Positions 1 to 8,154 of a stretch of 64,000 nt of DNA are shown in pieces. The stretch covers positions 124,001-188,000 of the forward strand of contig CAZQOQ010000033.1 of NCBI GenBank assembly GCA_964595205.1, read 5' to 3'. Source of the stretch: JADKIH01 sp964595205 (GTDB taxonomy: Bacteria; Bacteroidota; Bacteroidia; AKYH767-A; 2013-40CM-41-45). Under the pieces are notes generated by a model. It saw only the letters and a list, made by a program, of their open reading frames with translations, was not told where the DNA came from and made no database searches. Position 1 is the first letter of the stretch. Each line of letters starts with the position of its first letter. A program made the translations under genes and the position numbers.

Positions 1-1269
1 GGAAATAACAGCACTTTCACCACGACATCGATAGCCAACAATGATGTTGTTTCATGTGTAATGAACAGTACGGCGAATTGTTCTTCTCCATTGGTTGTGA
101 CCAGCAATTCATTGTCGATGAACGTTATTCCGCTGATAACACCATCCATCACCATACAGGCGAATACTGGTAACACCATTTGCACCGGTGGCACTGTTGT
201 TTTCACTGCAACAACCATGAATGGAGGAGCCACGCCGGTTTATCAATGGAAAAAAAATGGAAATAATGTTGGCCTCAATCAGTCTGTGTACACGGATAAT
301 TCCATCTCCGATAACGATATTATCAGCTGCCAGTTGTTGAGCAACATGGAGTGTATGTCGGTTTCACTGGTAAACAGTAACGACATTACCATGCATGTAA
401 ACAATCCTGTTTTATCATCTGTAAGCATCAGCTCGTCTTCAGGAAGCAACCTATGTACAGGATCACCGGTAACATTTAATGCATTTCCTGTTAACGGGGG
501 AGTGAATCCGTCTTATCAATGGAAAAGAAACGGCACCCCTACCGGTACAAACAGCAGCAGTTATACTGACAACACACTAACCAACGGAGATGTGATCACC
601 TGCACGATGACGAGCAGCGAAAGCTGCGTGGTTTCCAACCCTGCAGTTTCAAACCCGGTAGTTATGACTTTTATTCCGTGTGCCGAACTAAATCTCCGGG
701 TCTTCATCCAGGGATATTACCAGGGAGGCAGTAAGATGATAGCCGTTGTTGATCCGCTGGGGCATCCGACGATTTGTGATACAATTTCAATTCAGCTTCA
801 TGATGTGATTTCGCCTTATCCTGTTTTATTTAATCTGTCAGACACTCTGAATGTTAACGGGTATGCGCGTTTCAGGTTTTCAGATGCCGTGCTTAATCAC
901 AGTTATTTTATCTCGGTGAAGCACCGGAATTCACTCGAGACGTGGAGTGATTCGCCGCTACTATTTAACAGCACTTCCATTAGTTTTGATTTCTCCGCGG
1001 CTTCCAACAGGGCGTATGGTACTAATATGGTTGATCTGGGCGACGGCAATTACGGGCTTTGGAGCGGGGATGTGACGGATGGAATTACTCCCGGTGTGCA
1101 GGATGGAGAAATCAATGAACTGGATCGAATGGAAATCGAAAATGCATTAAAGAATTTCTTAACAGGTTACCAGGTTACGGATCTCACAGGTGACGGCATT
1201 GTTGAATCGGCCGACTTTTCTCTCGGAGAATATAATTTTGTAAACCAGATCAGGGTTTCCAGGCCATGA
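1..1269 (+). CDS. Ig-like repeat surface protein with dockerin-like C-terminus (5' truncated)
   Basis: The reading frame is open from base 1, so the true start lies outside the window; 422 codons are visible. At least two Ig-like/PKD-like modules of about 85 residues are seen, each with a QWK(K/R)NG core, a YTDN turn and two cysteines, the usual Bacteroidota extracellular Ig-repeat pattern. The last ~70 residues (from about 355) hold two acidic loops, DVTDGITPGVQDGEIN and DLTGDGIVESADF, that look like a dockerin/EF-hand pair. No T9SS sorting domain follows; the protein simply ends after the second loop. It is likely exported and on the surface or secreted, perhaps as a calcium-stabilised adhesin or a non-catalytic part of a larger enzyme whose N-terminus is not visible. 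Function otherwise unknown. Confidence 0.85.
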   Translation, partial: GNNSTFTTTSIANNDVVSCVMNSTANCSSPLVVTSNSLSMNVIPLITPSITIQANTGNTICTGGTVVFTATTMNGGATPVYQWKKNGNNVGLNQSVYTDNSISDNDIISCQLLSNMECMSVSLVNSNDITMHVNNPVLSSVSISSSSGSNLCTGSPVTFNAFPVNGGVNPSYQWKRNGTPTGTNSSSYTDNTLTNGDVITCTMTSSESCVVSNPAVSNPVVMTFIPCAELNLRVFIQGYYQGGSKMIAVVDPLGHPTICDTISIQLHDVISPYPVLFNLSDTLNVNGYARFRFSDAVLNHSYFISVKHRNSLETWSDSPLLFNSTSISFDFSAASNRAYGTNMVDLGDGNYGLWSGDVTDGITPGVQDGEINELDRMEIENALKNFLTGYQVTDLTGDGIVESADFSLGEYNFVNQIRVSRP

Positions 1270-1406
1270 ATTTTCCGGCGAAACGTTGAATTTATTTTTA
1301 TTTCGTTTTCAGAATTTTTTGCCTCTTTCAGGAGATTTTTAGAAATTATTTGAAATTCATTGGAATATTCTGTTAAATTTGATCGAGTCTTTTATTTTTT
1401 TTCGTC

Positions 1407-1997
1407 ATGGGATACACACATCAAAAGAAGGAAAAAAGAAAGGCCAGGAATGCGGAAACCGTTTCTGCTAAATTGAAAAATAATTGGCAGCAGAAATGGC
1501 CAATCCTTTTTTTTCTTGGAGGTTTTATCATATTGATGGTTTTGTTTTATGCATTCTGGCAATCATCATTTTTTAATACCGTGATTCATCCCGTGATAGT
1601 ATCAATTAATGCAAAATTGTCGGGAATGGTATTGAATGTTCTCGGGCAGCAATCAATAACATACGGAGAAGTTATTTCTTCAGCAAAGTATTCTATCAGC
1701 ATAAGTCGCGGTTGTGATGCCATAGAGGCGATGGCTTTGTTTCTTGCAACGACACTGGCATTTCCCCTTGGCTGGTTAATGAAATTGAAGGGCTTATTAA
1801 TTGGCATTGTCGTTTTATTCTTTCTGAACATAATCAGAATTGTTTCATTATTCTTCATTGGTATTTATTTCCCTGACATTTTCGAGATGATGCATGCACA
1901 GGTCTGGCCGGTCATCATCATCATCTTTGCAACGTCGTTATGGATATTAATTATCAGGTCCGATAAAAAAACTAAAAAGGCAGATGCCTCAAAATAA
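1407..1997 (+). CDS. Exosortase/archaeosortase family protein
   Basis: A 196-residue multi-pass inner-membrane protein. The exosortase catalytic signature is visible: a Cys in SRGCDAIEAM (about residue 103), an Arg in LNIIRIVSLF (about 144) and a His in MMHAQVWP (about 164), giving the Cys-Arg-His triad of this family. The N-terminus (1-30) is Lys/Arg-rich and cytoplasmic, followed by about five hydrophobic segments. Known family members cleave C-terminal sorting signals and hand proteins on to a surface anchor. It is short, like the minimal catalytic core forms. The next gene overlaps it by 14 nt, so the two are very probably co-translated. No PEP-CTERM-like substrate was recognised in the window. 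The subfamily cannot be assigned from sequence alone. Confidence 0.85.
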   Translation: MGYTHQKKEKRKARNAETVSAKLKNNWQQKWPILFFLGGFIILMVLFYAFWQSSFFNTVIHPVIVSINAKLSGMVLNVLGQQSITYGEVISSAKYSISISRGCDAIEAMALFLATTLAFPLGWLMKLKGLLIGIVVLFFLNIIRIVSLFFIGIYFPDIFEMMHAQVWPVIIIIFATSLWILIIRSDKKTKKADASK

Positions 1998-2574
1998 AAT
2001 AGTATTTCTTTTCCTGATTAAAGCTGTACTGTTTTTTTGTGTCCTTGCCATACCATGGTCGATCTATGACAAGGTATACGGTAATTTTTACCGGGGAATA
2101 GCAAATACGGTTTTTAATAAATTTCATAAAACAGGATTCGCGAAATTTACGCCTGCCAAACCTGCTTACATGACACATGTGGAGGTCGGCAATAGAAAGC
2201 CAAGTACAAATGTTGCTGTGAGTAATGTCGCCGCTGACTTTAATACCCGGTACCGGGGATATATTCCGACTGCTTTTTTAATTTCTCTGATACTCGCATC
2301 ACCGGTGAAAACAAAAAGAAAAATAGTTTCGCTTTTCACCGGTATATTCATTTTAACCATTGTAATAATGATAAAGCAATGGATTCACCTGCTTTATATG
2401 TGTGATCAGGGAACATGGTTAATGCTTTACGATTTTACGCCGGCTCAAAAGGAAAAAATATTATGGTGGTATCTGAATTTTGCCAATTACAGCGGATCAA
2501 CATTGATTATTGTCATTGCTGTTTGGATTTTGGTTTCATTCCGGAAAAATGACCTTGAATTATTGACAAGTTAA
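1984..2574 (+). CDS. Exosortase-linked membrane protein, unknown function
   Basis: A 196-residue protein starting inside the 3' end of the exosortase gene (14-nt overlap). It has a hydrophobic segment at about residues 5-26, an extracytoplasmic-looking stretch of about 65 residues, then hydrophobic segments at about 94-110, 115-133 and 166-187. I recognise no family motif. The tight coupling suggests an accessory subunit or substrate-presenting partner of the exosortase, which is inference from position only. It ends about 70 bp before gltX, so the pair may be its own transcription unit. Confidence 0.75.
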   Translation: MPQNKIVFLFLIKAVLFFCVLAIPWSIYDKVYGNFYRGIANTVFNKFHKTGFAKFTPAKPAYMTHVEVGNRKPSTNVAVSNVAADFNTRYRGYIPTAFLISLILASPVKTKRKIVSLFTGIFILTIVIMIKQWIHLLYMCDQGTWLMLYDFTPAQKEKILWWYLNFANYSGSTLIIVIAVWILVSFRKNDLELLTS

Positions 2575-2643
2575 ATTCGGCTGTTGATTTTTTTTAATAA
2601 GAATCAATCAGGAAAACTATCTTTACCGCCTGATATTTTTTAA

Positions 2644-4236
2644 ATGGATCGTCGAATTCGCGTACGCTTTGCTCCCAGCCCGACAGGCCCCTTGCACATG
2701 GGTGGAGTCCGTACTGCATTATATAATTACCTGTTTGCTAAAAAAATGAAAGGCGATTTTATTCTTCGGATTGAAGATACGGATCAGAATCGCCTGGTTC
2801 CCGGCGCTGAAGAATATATCATCGAATCACTGCGCTGGTCAGGAATTATTCCTGATGAAGGCGTTGGTTTTAATGATGGACCTCACAAGCCGTACCGGCA
2901 AAGCGAACGTCAGCATATTTACCGGCAATATGCAGAACAGCTGGTTGAGAACGGATATGCCTATTATGCATTCGACACTCCCGAAGAACTCGAAGCAATC
3001 CGGAAAAAAATGGAAGCGGAGAAATCAGCATTTTCCTACAATGAGGTTACCAGAAATCAGCTTAAGAACTCTCTAACTCTTGGTGCAGACGAAGTGAATT
3101 CACGTTTGAAATCAAATGATCATTACGTCATCCGGTTGAAAGTTCCGGGTAACGAAGAAGTGAGCGTCAGCGATATTATCCGGGGACTGGTTACCGTGCA
3201 TACTTCTCAGATGGACGACAAGGTCTTGTTTAAGAGTGATGGCATGCCGACTTACCACCTTGCAAATGTGGTCGACGACTTCCTTATGAAAATCACACAC
3301 GTGATACGGGGAGAGGAATGGCTGCCGTCAGCGCCTCTGCACGTTTTGCTGTATCGATATCTCGGCTGGGAAAACGTAATGCCTGAATTTGCACACCTCC
3401 CATTGTTGTTAAAGCCTGATGGAAATGGAAAACTGAGTAAGCGTGATGGAGACAGACTGGGATTTCCGGTTTTCCCGATCAACTGGACAGATCCGTTGAC
3501 CGGCGAACTTTCTTCAGGATATCGTGAGAAAGGATACTACCGCGAAGCCTTCGTAAACATGATTGCCCTGCTCGGCTGGCATCCGGAGGGAAACCAGGAA
3601 TTATTTTCCATGGAAGAACTGATTGAGGAATTCTCCCTGGACAGAGTGAATAAGGCAGGAGCCAGATTTGATCCCGAAAAAACAAAGTGGTTCAATCAGC
3701 AATATCTGAAAAGACATTCCGACGACGATCTGGCTGAGTCATTCATTGCAGATCTGAAAAAAAGAATCGCATCCGGTCAAATCAACGTCGACACAAGAGA
3801 GAATCCGAATTTTAATTTCCTCTCGTCGAATGAGGCATATGCAATGAAGATCGTCAGACTGCTCAGGGAGAAAGTGCATTTTGTATACGAATTCTGGGAA
3901 CTGGGATCGTTTTTTTTCATTGCTCCTTTGAACTACGACGAGGCAATGATTGCAAAAAGATGGAACGATAAGTCAAGGAATTTTTTCGGTATCGTAAGAG
4001 ATGAATTTAAGAAAACAGAAGACTATACAATCGCAGGGCTCGAGACGAAATTTAAAGAACTTGCAGCAGCAATGGAAATAAAACCCGGTGAAGTGATGCC
4101 CCTGTTCAGAGTTCTGCTTATTGGCCTGGCCAACGGTCCTGCCCTGTTCGACACGATCTTCATTCTGGGAAAGGACGAAGTAACGAGAAGGCTGGATAAA
4201 GCGATGAAACAATTAAGCGCAATTAATTCTGACTGA
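2644..4236 (+). CDS. gltX: Glutamyl-tRNA synthetase
   Basis: A 530-residue class I aminoacyl-tRNA synthetase that charges tRNA-Glu in the cytoplasm. The HIGH motif appears as PSPTGPLHMGG at residues 11-21 and the KMSKS loop as GKLSKR at 262-267. RIEDTDQNR near residue 40, GMPTYHLANVVDD and HVIRGEEWLPS are family landmarks. Length and the C-terminal anticodon-binding helical domain are normal for Bacteroidota GltX. A TATCTTTA sequence at 2618-2625, one base off the Bacteroidota -7 consensus, lies just upstream, but no good -33 element is seen. folB follows after 39 bp in the same direction. Confidence 0.97.
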   Translation: MDRRIRVRFAPSPTGPLHMGGVRTALYNYLFAKKMKGDFILRIEDTDQNRLVPGAEEYIIESLRWSGIIPDEGVGFNDGPHKPYRQSERQHIYRQYAEQLVENGYAYYAFDTPEELEAIRKKMEAEKSAFSYNEVTRNQLKNSLTLGADEVNSRLKSNDHYVIRLKVPGNEEVSVSDIIRGLVTVHTSQMDDKVLFKSDGMPTYHLANVVDDFLMKITHVIRGEEWLPSAPLHVLLYRYLGWENVMPEFAHLPLLLKPDGNGKLSKRDGDRLGFPVFPINWTDPLTGELSSGYREKGYYREAFVNMIALLGWHPEGNQELFSMEELIEEFSLDRVNKAGARFDPEKTKWFNQQYLKRHSDDDLAESFIADLKKRIASGQINVDTRENPNFNFLSSNEAYAMKIVRLLREKVHFVYEFWELGSFFFIAPLNYDEAMIAKRWNDKSRNFFGIVRDEFKKTEDYTIAGLETKFKELAAAMEIKPGEVMPLFRVLLIGLANGPALFDTIFILGKDEVTRRLDKAMKQLSAINSD

Positions 4237-4275
4237 TTCAGTTTAACAGGGTATAACGACTAAATTTCAGGCCTG

Positions 4276-4632
4276 ATGAAAGAAGGAGTAATCATTGTTA
4301 GAAATATCCGGCTTTATGCATACCATGGTTGTCTCGATGAAGAAGCGATCATCGGTGGTAATTACATTGTGGATGTAAAGATTTATACAGATTATTCTGC
4401 AGCTGCCAGGACAGATGATCTTTCAAAGACTGTTAATTACTGTGAGGTATTTGAAATTGTAAAGCGGGAGATGGGTATCCGTTCAAGGCTGATCGAACAC
4501 GCTGCAGGACGAATTGCCCGTGCATTGAAGAAGGAAATTCGCGGAATCGAAAAAGTCAGCCTGAGACTCACTAAAATTTCTCCGCCTTTGAATGGAAATG
4601 TCGGCAGTGTGAGTGTTTTGAGTACAATCTGA
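4276..4632 (+). CDS. folB: Dihydroneopterin aldolase
   Basis: A 118-residue cytoplasmic enzyme of folate synthesis that converts 7,8-dihydroneopterin to 6-hydroxymethyl-7,8-dihydropterin and glycolaldehyde. The family active-site residues are in place: Glu22 in YHGCLDEE and Lys100 in LRLTKISPP. VNYCEVFEIV and LIEHAAGRIA are conserved core segments. Full length for the family. It lies 39 bp behind gltX and may be cotranscribed with it. Confidence 0.95.
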   Translation: MKEGVIIVRNIRLYAYHGCLDEEAIIGGNYIVDVKIYTDYSAAARTDDLSKTVNYCEVFEIVKREMGIRSRLIEHAAGRIARALKKEIRGIEKVSLRLTKISPPLNGNVGSVSVLSTI

Positions 4633-4727
4633 GCCTGAAAATTATTTATTTCCTGGTATCTCTTGTTTTAATGATGGAATTAATATGTATGTTAAAATAT
4701 TAAAACACATCACCTGATTTTACTTAA

Positions 4728-4761
4728 AACCGGGTAACCAGCCGGGTTGTTTATTTTTTTT
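4728..4761 (+). terminator. Possible weak terminator after folB
   Basis: AACCGG at 4728-4733 can pair with CCGGGTT at 4742-4748 if one G is bulged, and a run of eight T starts at 4754. The stem is short and imperfect, so this is tentative. Confidence 0.3.
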
Positions 4762-4823
4762 GTGCTGTAAATAAAAAAAACTAATTTGTGATTCTCTTAC
4801 GTCAACCATTAATCTCACATTCC

Positions 4824-7800
4824 ATGAAATCCATGAAATTTACTAATCTGTTATTGATATTGTCGCTGATTGTTTCGACAAAAACACTGGCTCAGCTGAA
4901 TGGCAACTACACTGTTGGTGGCACGGCTCCGGACTATGCAACCGTTCAGGCAGCAGCAACTGCTGTTCAAAGCAGCGGGGTCAGCGGACCTGTTGTATTC
5001 AATATCAGGCCGGGTACCTATTCTGAGAGTGTTGATATTGGCGCTGTAGCCGGAAGCTCGGCAACGAATACAATAACTTTCAAAGCCGAGAATGACGACA
5101 GTACGAGTGTTATTCTTACTGATTCTGCGGACGGAATCGGTTCGAATTATACCTTTCATATTTTCGGAACCGATTACCTGATCCTGAGAAATCTTACCAT
5201 TCAGCGCCCGGGTACGAATGTAAATGCAACGGTCATTTCCATCGGATCAAATCCCAAATTTCTGCAGATCAGGAATTGCATTATACAGGCAAACACATCG
5301 ACAACAACAAACGATGCAAGTTCACTTATTAACTTTCCACTTGGAAATGTAAACGATACTTCAATTACAATTTCAAATAATAAACTGATCGGCAGCGCTT
5401 ATGGTTTGTATTTGAAAAGTCAGAGCCCCGCCTCGCAAATAGCTCTCACACAAATCACCAACAACGAATTTATTGACCAGGGTTACAGGGCCATGCAGCT
5501 TAATAATCTGAATCTCCTTAATATTCATGGCAACACCATAACCACTCATTCGACGAGTACGGCATACAGGGCAATCTTCCTTACAAGGGCTACCGGCGCC
5601 TTCACCATCACTGAAAATAAAATTCTTGGAATCAATGCCGGTGGCAATTCCATTCACCTCGATACCTGCTCAGGTACTGCAGGGAATCGTGCACTCATCG
5701 CAAATAATTTTGTACAGACTCAGGGCACTGGAACCGTCCGCACTATTTTTGTCAGCCAGTGTTCATACCTGAATTTTTATTACAATACAATTAATATTAC
5801 CACGACAGGTACAAACACGTTTGCATTTTATATCAACGATTCCGGATCAGGCAATAACCTCGTTGTAAAGAATAATATTTTCGTGAATACCGGCGGTGGA
5901 CTTATTTACCGTGTGCCTTCCGGTGCTCTTGCCAGTCTTGCCTCCTCCGATTATAATGATCTCTATGTTCCTCCATCTTCTGCTGCAATTGCATTCCTCG
6001 ACACGGGAAACCTCACTACGTTTGCCGACTGGCAGCTTGCCTCGTTACGAGATTCAAATTCGGTTTCTGCAGACCCGCAATTCGTTTCTTCCACCGACCT
6101 GCATGTGGATAATGCTGCAGTAAATGATGCGGCCGTTGTTGTTTCAGGTGTAACTACCGATATCGATGGTGAACCACGCAGCAATTCAACACCGGATATT
6201 GGTGCAGATGAATTTACTCCATTGACGGATAACATTGGAATCCTGAGTATTGCCTCGCCCGTTTCCGTTGGTTGTGGAGATTCCGCTTTGGTATTCGGCG
6301 TAGTCGTTCATAATTACGGACTGAATACTCAAACCGGTTTTCCTGTTCATGCCGATATCACGGGTTCCGTCAGTCAAAACCTGTCAGAAGTCTATTCCGA
6401 TTCGCTCGCAACCAACGAAGAAGATACGGTCTATTTTTCCCAGACGATAAATACTTATGCAGGCGGCACAATCGATGTAATTGCATATACGGGGCTTACA
6501 GCCGATCAATACCGTGCGAATGATACGGTCAGCGCCTCTTTTACATTTCTCAGTCATCCAAATGCACCGTCCGTTCAATCTCCACAACAGCAGTGCGACA
6601 ACAATGTGATGGTAACAGCTACACCGGATTCCGGCGACGTATTATTCTGGTATGATCAGCCTGTCGGCGGGAATCTCTTGTTTACGGGAAATCCGTTCAA
6701 CCCTGTTGTTTCAACGGATACAACATTCTATGTCGAATCACACAGCGGAAGCGGTTCCTTCGGTTGCCTGCGTATCACGGAGATTCAACCCGATGGAAGT
6801 CCCGACTATCTGGAAATACAGAATATCTCGGGAACCTCCTTCGATGCTACCGGCTGGAGAGTTTATGCAAGCGCTGATAATAACGATATCAATAACGTAA
6901 ACGACAGCTCCTGGGCGCTCGGATTTTTCAATGCGGGCGAAGTCCAGTACAAGACCGATGGTGCAAGTGATAATTACTGGGGTAAGAATCTCGACTGGAC
7001 TGGTGGTTTTGGAAGCTGGGTATTAATCATAGACAACCTCGGAAACATTGTCGACTTTGTAGTATGGGACTGGGACAGCGCTACGGTTCAGTCGATGAAC
7101 ATCACGGTGAATGGATTCAATCTCTCGCCAGGCAGTGCATGGGCAGGTGATGGATTTTCTGCTTGTTCCACACCAACCAATCAGCGTGTGGGAACGGATG
7201 ATCACGACGATGCATCTGACTGGTCATGCGATGCGGCTTCGAAAGGAGTTGCCAATACCAATCTCGCGACGGTATTCACAAATTGCGGTATCGGTTTCTG
7301 CGGCAGCCCACGCTTGCCTGTTGATGTGACGCTCATTCCCGGCGTTACACCCGTAAATCTCGGCAACGATACTGTTATTTCAGGACCGTTTTCAATCACA
7401 CTTGATGCCGATACCGGATACACTTCTTATTTATGGTCCACCGGCGAAACATCACAGACCATTGTTGTGAATACTTTTGGTATTTACTGGGTAACCGTAA
7501 CCGGCGGCCCGAACGGCTGTACCTATACCGATTCGATCGAAGTAATATCTTCTGTGGGATTAAATAACATTATCAGCATCGACGAATTTTCATTCTACCC
7601 GAATCCTGCATCCGATAAGCTCATTTTAAAGGGACATGATGATGTATTCGCTGATGCCACCGTCAGGATAACGGATATTCAGGGACGGGAAGCCCACGCA
7701 TTAAACCGCATGAAAATTTCTTCAGGCGAATATGTGCTCGACATCACTGACCTGACGAACGGAATTTATTTTCTTCAGATAGTTTCAGGAAACAGAATGA

Positions 7801-7829
7801 GAATAGAGAAGTTTGTGGTATTGAGATAG
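4824..7829 (+). CDS. T9SS-exported beta-helix / lamin-tail-domain protein
   Basis: The ATG at 4824 gives a clean signal peptide (MKSMKFTNLLL... ending TKTLAQ); an in-frame GTG lies 36 nt upstream but would put a polar tail before it. The mature protein has a parallel beta-helix region (about 20-400) with repeated NN.I/N.F turns as in right-handed beta-helix repeats. Then come an Ig-like segment (about 450-560), a second Ig-like piece with the WYDQPVGG motif, and a lamin-tail-like domain starting CLRITEIQPDGSPDYLEIQN. The final ~75 residues are a T9SS type A sorting domain: FYPNPASDKL, VRITDIQGRE, LTNGIYFLQI and EKFVVLR. The protein is therefore expected on the cell surface or released. No catalytic motif is seen; adhesion or glycan binding is a guess. 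Confidence 0.92.
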   Translation: MKSMKFTNLLLILSLIVSTKTLAQLNGNYTVGGTAPDYATVQAAATAVQSSGVSGPVVFNIRPGTYSESVDIGAVAGSSATNTITFKAENDDSTSVILTDSADGIGSNYTFHIFGTDYLILRNLTIQRPGTNVNATVISIGSNPKFLQIRNCIIQANTSTTTNDASSLINFPLGNVNDTSITISNNKLIGSAYGLYLKSQSPASQIALTQITNNEFIDQGYRAMQLNNLNLLNIHGNTITTHSTSTAYRAIFLTRATGAFTITENKILGINAGGNSIHLDTCSGTAGNRALIANNFVQTQGTGTVRTIFVSQCSYLNFYYNTINITTTGTNTFAFYINDSGSGNNLVVKNNIFVNTGGGLIYRVPSGALASLASSDYNDLYVPPSSAAIAFLDTGNLTTFADWQLASLRDSNSVSADPQFVSSTDLHVDNAAVNDAAVVVSGVTTDIDGEPRSNSTPDIGADEFTPLTDNIGILSIASPVSVGCGDSALVFGVVVHNYGLNTQTGFPVHADITGSVSQNLSEVYSDSLATNEEDTVYFSQTINTYAGGTIDVIAYTGLTADQYRANDTVSASFTFLSHPNAPSVQSPQQQCDNNVMVTATPDSGDVLFWYDQPVGGNLLFTGNPFNPVVSTDTTFYVESHSGSGSFGCLRITEIQPDGSPDYLEIQNISGTSFDATGWRVYASADNNDINNVNDSSWALGFFNAGEVQYKTDGASDNYWGKNLDWTGGFGSWVLIIDNLGNIVDFVVWDWDSATVQSMNITVNGFNLSPGSAWAGDGFSACSTPTNQRVGTDDHDDASDWSCDAASKGVANTNLATVFTNCGIGFCGSPRLPVDVTLIPGVTPVNLGNDTVISGPFSITLDADTGYTSYLWSTGETSQTIVVNTFGIYWVTVTGGPNGCTYTDSIEVISSVGLNNIISIDEFSFYPNPASDKLILKGHDDVFADATVRITDIQGREAHALNRMKISSGEYVLDITDLTNGIYFLQIVSGNRMRIEKFVVLR

Positions 7830-7832
7830 AAT

Positions 7833-8154
7833 CCTTTTACCGTTTACCGTTTCACGATTCTTGGCTCTTGGCTCTTGGCTCTTGGTTCTTGGTTCTTGGT
7901 TCTTGGCTCTTGGTTCTTGACTCTTGACTCTTGGCTCTTGGTTCTTGGTTCTTGACTCTTGGCTCTTGGATCTTGGCTCTTGGTTCTTGGCTCTTGGCTC
8001 TTGGCTCTTGGCTCTTGGTTCTTGGCTCTCGGTTCTTGGCTCTTGGTTCTTGGTTCTTGGCTCTTGGCTCTTGGCTCTTGGTTCTTGGCTCTTGGTTCTT
8101 GGCTCTTGATTCTTGGCTCTTGGCTCTTGGCTCTTGGCTCTTGGTTCTTGGTTC
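7833..8154. repeat. 42-unit heptanucleotide tandem repeat (TTGGCTC/TTGGTTC)
   Basis: From 7861 to 8154 there are exactly 42 consecutive 7-bp units with no insertion or deletion: 22 TTGGCTC, 14 TTGGTTC, 3 TTGACTC and one each of TTGGATC, TCGGTTC and TTGATTC. Four more heptads in the same phase precede them (7833-7860) with a different unit, CCTTTTA, CCGTTTA, CCGTTTC, ACGATTC. All variation falls on unit positions 2, 4 and 5 while the TC/TTG joint is constant. The array fills the space between the stop codons of two convergent genes and touches the stop codon of the minus-strand phosphatase. Because 7 is not a multiple of 3, it is open in three plus-strand frames as an LGSWLLA-type peptide, which is not evidence for coding. 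Confidence 0.95.
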
